Of a DNA stretch of 64,000 nt, positions 59,703 to 64,000 are shown piece by piece. The position numbers and the translations under genes were made by a program. Positions within the stretch are counted from its first letter, which is position 1. Every line of letters starts with the position of its first letter. The DNA lies in the NCBI GenBank assembly GCA_036489445.1, contig DASXFV010000038.1:1-64000 (forward strand), read 5' to 3'. Source of the stretch: DAIDKA01 sp036489445. GTDB taxonomy: Bacteria; Pseudomonadota; Gammaproteobacteria; Steroidobacterales; Steroidobacteraceae. The notes beneath the pieces are model-generated. The model did no database searches and was not told where the DNA came from. It saw only the letters and a program-made list of their open reading frames with translations.

Positions 59703-61160
59703 TCATGCCTGGTGTGCCCGCAGGAAGCGGAAGAACTCGACGCCCTCGCGCAGGCGGCGCTTCATCATCTCCCAGCTGCCGAGCATCTCGCGCACGATCT
59801 CCCAGATCTTTCCGGGGCGGAAGTAGAAGCGCTTGTAGAACACTTCCATGCTGTGAAAGATCTGTTCCTTGGACAGGTGCGGATAGCTGATGGCCGCCAG
59901 CTGCACGCCATGATCATTGACCAGATTCACCGCCTCATTTTCCTGCAGCCAGCCATTCTCCACCGCCTGTCGGTACAAGGTGGTGCCCGGATAGGGCGCG
60001 GCGAGTGATACCTGGATGGTGTGCGGATTGATCTCTTTGGCGAAGTTGATGGTCTTTTCGATGGTCTCGGTGGTTTCGCCCGGCAGCCCCAGGATGAAGG
60101 TGCCATGGATGAGGATGCCGAGCTTGCGGCAGTCTTCGGTGAAACGCCGCGCGATGTCGGTACGCAGGCCCTTCTTGATGTTCAGCAGAATCTGATCGTC
60201 CCCGGACTCATAGCCCACGAGCAGCAGGCGCAGCCCGTTCTCCTTCATGACCTTCAGAGTCTTGAACGGAACATTGGCTTTGGCGTTACAGCTCCAGGTC
60301 ATGCCCAGCTCCCCCATGCCCTTGGCGATCGCTTCGACGCGTGGCAGGTTGGAGGTATCCGTGAAGGTGTCATCATCAAACATGATCTCCTTCACGTCCG
60401 GCATGTTGTCCTTGATCCAGCGAACTTCTGCGATGACGTTCGCGGCGGATCGCACGCGATAGCGATGACCGCCCACGGTCTGTGGCCAGAGGCAGAACGT
60501 GCACTTCGAACGGCAGCCGCGGCCGGTGTAGAAGCTGACGTACGGATGCTTCAGGTAGCCAATGAAGTAATTGCGGATGGTGAGGTCCCGCTGATACACC
60601 GGAGCGACGAACGGCAGTTCGTCCATGTTTTCGAGGATCGCGCGCGGCAGGTTGTGGACGATGCGGCCGTCTGCATTGCGATACGACAGTCCTTTGATGT
60701 CCTGGATCGGCGCACCCGCGGCGACTTCCTGGCAGGTGTAGTCAAATTCTTCGCGGCAGACGAAATCGATGGCGGTGGTGGCTTTGAGCGAACCTTCCGG
60801 GTCGACCATGGGCTTGGCGCCCACCAGGCCGACGCGCACCTGCGGGTTGTCTTGTTTGAGCAGTTCAGCGAAGCGCGCATCGGTGGGGAACGAGGGGGTA
60901 CTGGTGTGCATGATGACCAGGTCGTAATCGCGTGCAATCCTGCGGGTCTGCTCAACCGTCAGCTCATCGGCAGGAGCATCCACCACCCGGGAATTCGGCA
61001 CCAGAGCGGCCGGTTGCGCCAGCCATGTCGGGAACCAGAAAGACTTGATCTCACGCTTGGCCTGGTAGCGCGAACCTGCGCCGCCATCGAAGCCTTCAAA
61101 CGACGGGGCCTGGAGAAACAGAGTCTTGAGAGATTTTAGGGGCTGGGACTCAGGAATCAT
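59703..61160 (-). CDS. hpnJ: Hopanoid radical SAM protein HpnJ
   Basis: A radical SAM enzyme with a B12-like N-terminal half. KTLFLQAPSFEGFDGGAGSR is a nearly diagnostic HpnJ start. The 4Fe-4S cysteines are in GRGCRSKCTFCLWPQ, followed by a TIM-barrel and the HpnJ-like C-terminus. HpnJ is required for the cyclitol-ether head group of hopanoids. The deacetylase HpnK, normally next to it, is not in the window. ATG 61160 is chosen since GGAAG lies nine bases upstream; starts at 61172 and 61205 lack a site. Confidence 0.92.
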   Translation of the reverse strand: MIPESQPLKSLKTLFLQAPSFEGFDGGAGSRYQAKREIKSFWFPTWLAQPAALVPNSRVVDAPADELTVEQTRRIARDYDLVIMHTSTPSFPTDARFAELLKQDNPQVRVGLVGAKPMVDPEGSLKATTAIDFVCREEFDYTCQEVAAGAPIQDIKGLSYRNADGRIVHNLPRAILENMDELPFVAPVYQRDLTIRNYFIGYLKHPYVSFYTGRGCRSKCTFCLWPQTVGGHRYRVRSAANVIAEVRWIKDNMPDVKEIMFDDDTFTDTSNLPRVEAIAKGMGELGMTWSCNAKANVPFKTLKVMKENGLRLLLVGYESGDDQILLNIKKGLRTDIARRFTEDCRKLGILIHGTFILGLPGETTETIEKTINFAKEINPHTIQVSLAAPYPGTTLYRQAVENGWLQENEAVNLVNDHGVQLAAISYPHLSKEQIFHSMEVFYKRFYFRPGKIWEIVREMLGSWEMMKRRLREGVEFFRFLRAHQA

Positions 61161-61441
61161 TGGATCTTCCATGCGCAACATCGAGGCCGATGATGACGCG
61201 GGCATGTTTAAAAATGAAGTCAGATGTCCAACTATACTTTACACGATAGAGTTCAGTCGCATCTCCACGAACATATCTGCTGAATTGATGTTCCGAAGGG
61301 CTAAGTCCACGTTCCCTTGGAAGGGTCACGAAAGCCTCCGGTGCAGCCAGACATACCGCCAGGGCAGGGCGCTTCTGGGCCCGGTGGCTGAAGTGTTACT
61401 CTTGTGCCATTGCAGTGCAAACTAAACTATAAGGCACCCGC

Positions 61442-62362
61442 GTGCGACTCCATCCAACCGGCAAATTCGATAACCACGCAGCCCCGTACCAGCACATCCA
61501 GGTGCTGCCGCTCGCTGCTTCCATGGGCGCTGAAATATGTGGGGTGCAGGCAGCGGAGGTGACGGACGCGCAGTTTGAGGAAATCCGCCACGCGTTGTTC
61601 CGCCACAAGATGATCTACCTGCGCGGTCAACGGCTCACGCATGAATCGCATGCGGCCTTCAGCTTGCGCTTCGGGCCCTTTGCCGAGGATGCCTACACCC
61701 AGGGTGTGCCGGGGCACCGCAACGTGCATCCGCTGATCAAGGAGGCGGATGATCCTTCAAAGATGGTGTTCGGTGAAGGCTGGCACACCGATTCGCCGTT
61801 TTTGCCAGAGCCGCCCGCCATCACGTCGCTGCGCTCGGTGCAGATTCCGCCTTTTGGTGGCGATACCACCTGGGCCAATTCAGCCCTGGCCTACACGAAT
61901 CTGAGTGACACCTATCGTCGCCTGATTGCCGACCTCAAGGTGCATTTCTCCCTGCGGGATGTGTTGCGATCGGCGCAGGAGGCGGTCCAGGTGAGCGACA
62001 GTCCCATCGGGCAGCTGGCGGCGACGCGCGGTGAAAAGCTGTCCGAAAGCCTGGTGCGCAAGATCAATGGTAATTACCACCCGCTGGTGCGCACGCATCC
62101 TGTTACCGGTGAGAAGGCGTTGTATGTGGATCCGTCCTATGGAATCGGCATCGAAGGCATGCACCCCGAGGAATCGGCGCCCATTCTCAAATACCTGACG
62201 GACCATCTCACCCAGCCGGTCTTCGCCTGCCGCCTGCGCTGGGAGACCCAGATGCTTGCGCTGTGGGACAACCGGCTGTGCGTGCATCAGGCGTACAACG
62301 ACTACCCGGGTTATCGCCGGGAGTTGTACCGGACGACGGTGCGCGGGGAAAAGCCGGCCTGA
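61442..62362 (+). CDS. TauD/TfdA-family 2-oxoglutarate-dependent dioxygenase
   Basis: A 306-residue Fe(II)/2-oxoglutarate dioxygenase with the iron ligands His and Asp in GWHTDSPF and the distal His in LCVHQAYNDYPG. The 2-oxoglutarate Arg is in RRELYRTTV. The start is GTG 61442. The substrate is unknown: taurine, aryloxyacids and other carboxylates or sulfonates are used by relatives. It stands alone; the 281-bp gap to hpnJ holds the perfect TTGCA-G-TGCAA palindrome (61410-61420), an operator candidate. Confidence 0.88.
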   Translation: MRLHPTGKFDNHAAPYQHIQVLPLAASMGAEICGVQAAEVTDAQFEEIRHALFRHKMIYLRGQRLTHESHAAFSLRFGPFAEDAYTQGVPGHRNVHPLIKEADDPSKMVFGEGWHTDSPFLPEPPAITSLRSVQIPPFGGDTTWANSALAYTNLSDTYRRLIADLKVHFSLRDVLRSAQEAVQVSDSPIGQLAATRGEKLSESLVRKINGNYHPLVRTHPVTGEKALYVDPSYGIGIEGMHPEESAPILKYLTDHLTQPVFACRLRWETQMLALWDNRLCVHQAYNDYPGYRRELYRTTVRGEKPA

Positions 62363-62365
62363 AAC

Positions 62366-62390
62366 AAAAGGCCCGGTCGCTCCCGGGCCT
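62366..62390. terminator. Bidirectional intrinsic terminator between the dioxygenase and rpmG
   Basis: AGGCCCGG (62369-62376) and CCGGGCCT (62383-62390) form a perfect eight-bp stem. On the minus strand it runs into TTTTG, a good end for rpmG. On the plus strand the T-tract is weak. Confidence 0.7.
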
Positions 62391-62419
62391 GTTGCGGTTC
62401 GCGAATCCTGGACGGGCTG

Positions 62420-62575
62420 CTACTTGATCTTGGTCTCTTTATAAGAGACGTGCTTGCGGACCACGGGGTCAAACTTCTTCACCTCGAGCTTGTCCGGGTG
62501 CAGACGCTTGTTCTTGGTGGTGACGTAGAAGTGACCGGATCCGGCCGATGACAACAGTTTGATCTTCTCGCGCAT
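62420..62575 (-). CDS. rpmG: 50S ribosomal protein L33
   Basis: The 51-residue frame opens MREKIKLLSSAGSGHFY and ends SYKETKIK. It is L33 in its zinc-free form, lacking the CxxC pairs. It lies 30 bp behind rpmB, in the usual rpmB-rpmG order. A good terminator follows. Confidence 0.96.
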   Translation of the reverse strand: MREKIKLLSSAGSGHFYVTTKNKRLHPDKLEVKKFDPVVRKHVSYKETKIK

Positions 62576-62605
62576 GACTGGCTCTCCGTTGGCTGTGCAG
62601 AAGAA

Positions 62606-62842
62606 TCAGATCTTCTCGCCCTGCTCACGCAGTTCGGCAACGATCACATCGATGCCCTTTTTCTCAATGGTGCGCAGACCATGGATGGACACGCGCAGCG
62701 ACACCCAGCGCTTCTCCGACTCGAGCCAGAAACGCTGGCGGTGCAGGTTCGGCAGGAAGCGGCGCCGTACCCGGTTGTTCGCGTGCGATACGCTATTCCC
62801 CGTGGCGGGGCCCTTGCCAGTGATCGCGCAGACGCGGGACAT
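62606..62842 (-). CDS. rpmB: 50S ribosomal protein L28
   Basis: A 78-residue protein opening MSRVCAITGKGPATGNSVSH, the L28 signature, followed by NNRVRRRFLPNLH. ATG 62842 is preceded by TAAAGGTTAAG. An upstream extension to 62863 is not L28. It is transcribed from the promoter at 62911-62939. Confidence 0.97.
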   Translation of the reverse strand: MSRVCAITGKGPATGNSVSHANNRVRRRFLPNLHRQRFWLESEKRWVSLRVSIHGLRTIEKKGIDVIVAELREQGEKI

Positions 62843-62910
62843 AAACTTAACCTTTAGGATCAATTAGTTACGGAACGCCGGATGTTCCGGACAGCCCGCT
62901 GGGGCCGAGC

Positions 62911-62939
62911 TTTATACCAGCCGGAAGGGCTTCCCGCAA
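62911..62939 (-). promoter_or_regulatory. Sigma70 promoter of rpmB-rpmG
   Basis: On the minus strand, TTGCGG (62939-62934), exactly 17 bases, TATAAA (62916-62911). It lies about 69 bp upstream of the rpmB ATG. Confidence 0.6.
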
Positions 62940-62990
62940 GGCGTAGAACCGCCTTGCCGCCCAGCAGGTGGGCATCCTATAGCAAATCGT

Positions 62991-63956
62991 TCAACCGATG
63001 ATGTCGCGAGTGGATGTTACGAGAATGCATGTACAGCCCGTCTCGCTCCACACGCGCTTGTCGGTAGTTCCGGGCTCGCTGCGGTTGTAATCGCCTCGAT
63101 GCAGCTTACGCTCGTCGATCCAAAGCTCGCCCTGCAGCAAGTGCAGGGTTTCCACGCCGGTATGCATGTGGGGCGGATATTCGGCACCAGGTGCGAGACG
63201 CACCAGCATGCTGATGCGTTCGCGCTGCGTCTCGGTCGCAAGTATTCTGCAATATATGCCCGGGGCCGGCTGTTCCCACTCTGCCTCATGCTCAGGAACG
63301 GTCGCCTTCACCAAGGGCGCGTCATCTCGGTCTGGGGTAATTCGTGCTGTGATTCGGCTCCAAAGTGATGCCGCGAAAGGCAGCGAATCTGACGACCCAT
63401 CGACCATCACTTCGAAAACTTGAGTAGCAGCCGGCGAATCGCTCTTTCTCGGATCATCCCCATGCGCTCCTTCGAGTGCCCTTGAGCGCGCCTGGTTCAT
63501 GATCCACCCGACTACCGTGTCATCCAGTGGCTCGAACGTGCCCGAGCGTTGCCACAAGTCCTCGAACACGTTGACGGCCAATTCCTCCGTAGCGAACCAG
63601 TCATTGGTGATTCCCATGATCAAGGTAATGATCAGGCGATGTGTCCACATATATAGGGTCCGAAACGCGTTTTGATCTCGCTCCGCGACGCCGCGGACCA
63701 AAGCGACCCATTGCGCCTCGGATGTTCCGTCCCTGGCCTTATCGGCGTACAGCAGATCCCCCAGCGTCGACCTCTTCAGATCCCGTCGCGCCACGCGCAT
63801 GGCCATCCGCTCGAACAGCAGAGCCAACCGCTCAAATTCGGTACGCCCTTCAGAGGACGTGGCGTCGCGCGTATGTGCCCACAGAACGGCGGCGCGCCTG
63901 ATGAGTACCTGCATGTCGCTCACTGGCGAACGCGGCTGTTTTTCGTCGGATGGCAA
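62991..63956 (-). CDS. ECF sigma region-2 domain fused to a ChrR-like cupin; no sigma region 4
   Basis: Residues about 83-161 read as ECF region 2: RDQNAFRTLYMWTHRLIITL, then TEELAVNVFEDLWQRSG and GWIMNQARSRALE, the counterparts of 2.1-2.4. Instead of region 4 the protein continues into a ChrR-type cupin (about 222-315) with LVRLAPGAEYPPHMHTG (His263, His265), Glu269 and LLQGELWIDE. It thus unites a core-polymerase-binding sigma piece and the sensing half of an anti-sigma factor. The N-terminal zinc HxxxCxxC of ChrR is not seen. The start is unclear: TTG 63956, ATG 63914, or beyond the window, since the frame stays open to the edge. Confidence 0.75.
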   Translation of the reverse strand: MPSDEKQPRSPVSDMQVLIRRAAVLWAHTRDATSSEGRTEFERLALLFERMAMRVARRDLKRSTLGDLLYADKARDGTSEAQWVALVRGVAERDQNAFRTLYMWTHRLIITLIMGITNDWFATEELAVNVFEDLWQRSGTFEPLDDTVVGWIMNQARSRALEGAHGDDPRKSDSPAATQVFEVMVDGSSDSLPFAASLWSRITARITPDRDDAPLVKATVPEHEAEWEQPAPGIYCRILATETQRERISMLVRLAPGAEYPPHMHTGVETLHLLQGELWIDERKLHRGDYNRSEPGTTDKRVWSETGCTCILVTSTRDIIG

Positions 63957-64000
63957 CTGAGGAAGTCCGAATGAAGAGACCTCAACGACTACCCAGCGAA

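Overview
The window is one continuous, high-GC, gene-dense stretch of a proteobacterial chromosome. ftsY-ftsE-ftsX-rpoH, rsmD-coaD, gltBD, rpmB-rpmG, mutM and a LolA/MMPL-equipped aryl polyene locus point to Gammaproteobacteria. The xanthomonadin-type pigment genes, hopanoid genes, bactofilin and exported DUF1592/DUF1552 proteins fit the Steroidobacterales/Nevskiales/Xanthomonadales neighbourhood best. That placement is inference from gene content, not a phylogeny. I recognise no rRNA, tRNA, CRISPR array, prophage or insertion sequence.

Layout. 1-8.1 kb: end of a PAP2 phosphatase, a receiver-transmembrane-periplasmic protein, a YheT-type hydrolase, a bactofilin, a candidate sigma54-driven small RNA, an M16 peptidase pair, cbpA and a small unknown gene. 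8.3-21.5 kb: an aryl polyene (xanthomonadin-type) cluster in four transcription units. It contains a glycosyltransferase, acyltransferase, ketoreductase, AMP-dependent ligase, chorismatase, flavin-dependent halogenase-like enzyme, ACP, ketosynthase, chain-length-factor-like protein, two dehydratase/hotdog proteins, an MMPL exporter, a LolA-like carrier and an unexpected ICL/PEP-mutase family enzyme. 21.9-28.0 kb: gltB-gltD. 28.8-34.8 kb: a four-gene signalling operon of hybrid kinase, CheR, CheB and receiver-kinase. 35.0-41.2 kb: an exported MBL hydrolase, DUF1592 cytochrome-like protein, DUF1552 protein and ankyrin-repeat protein. 41.2-45.1 kb: a DUF2182 remnant, a DUF899 protein, a regulator with a beta-propeller partner, and a PhzF-like enzyme. 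45.2-48.7 kb: a second candidate small RNA, a PdsR/PdsS-like two-component pair and a small membrane ORF. 48.7-54.9 kb: gcdH, an ACT-malic enzyme, rpoH with a perfect CIRCE operator, ftsX, ftsE and ftsY. 55-63 kb: rsmD-coaD, an hpnJ-hpnI-hpnL-mutM-alkA run, a TauD-type dioxygenase, rpmB-rpmG, and at the right edge a sigma-region-2/ChrR-cupin fusion.

How the genes work together. The pigment cluster can be read as one pathway. The chorismatase would make a hydroxybenzoate starter, the ligase would load it on the single ACP, and KS/CLF, KR and the dehydratases would build the polyene. The halogenase would decorate the ring, the glycosyltransferase and acyltransferase would attach it to a lipid, and MMPL/LolA would move it to the outer membrane. 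Together with hopanoid modification (hpnI/J/L) this gives a strong envelope theme. Observations most worth following are the sigma2-cupin fusion without region 4, the two sigma54-linked RNA candidates, the CIRCE element on rpoH, and the chorismatase-halogenase version of an aryl polyene cluster.
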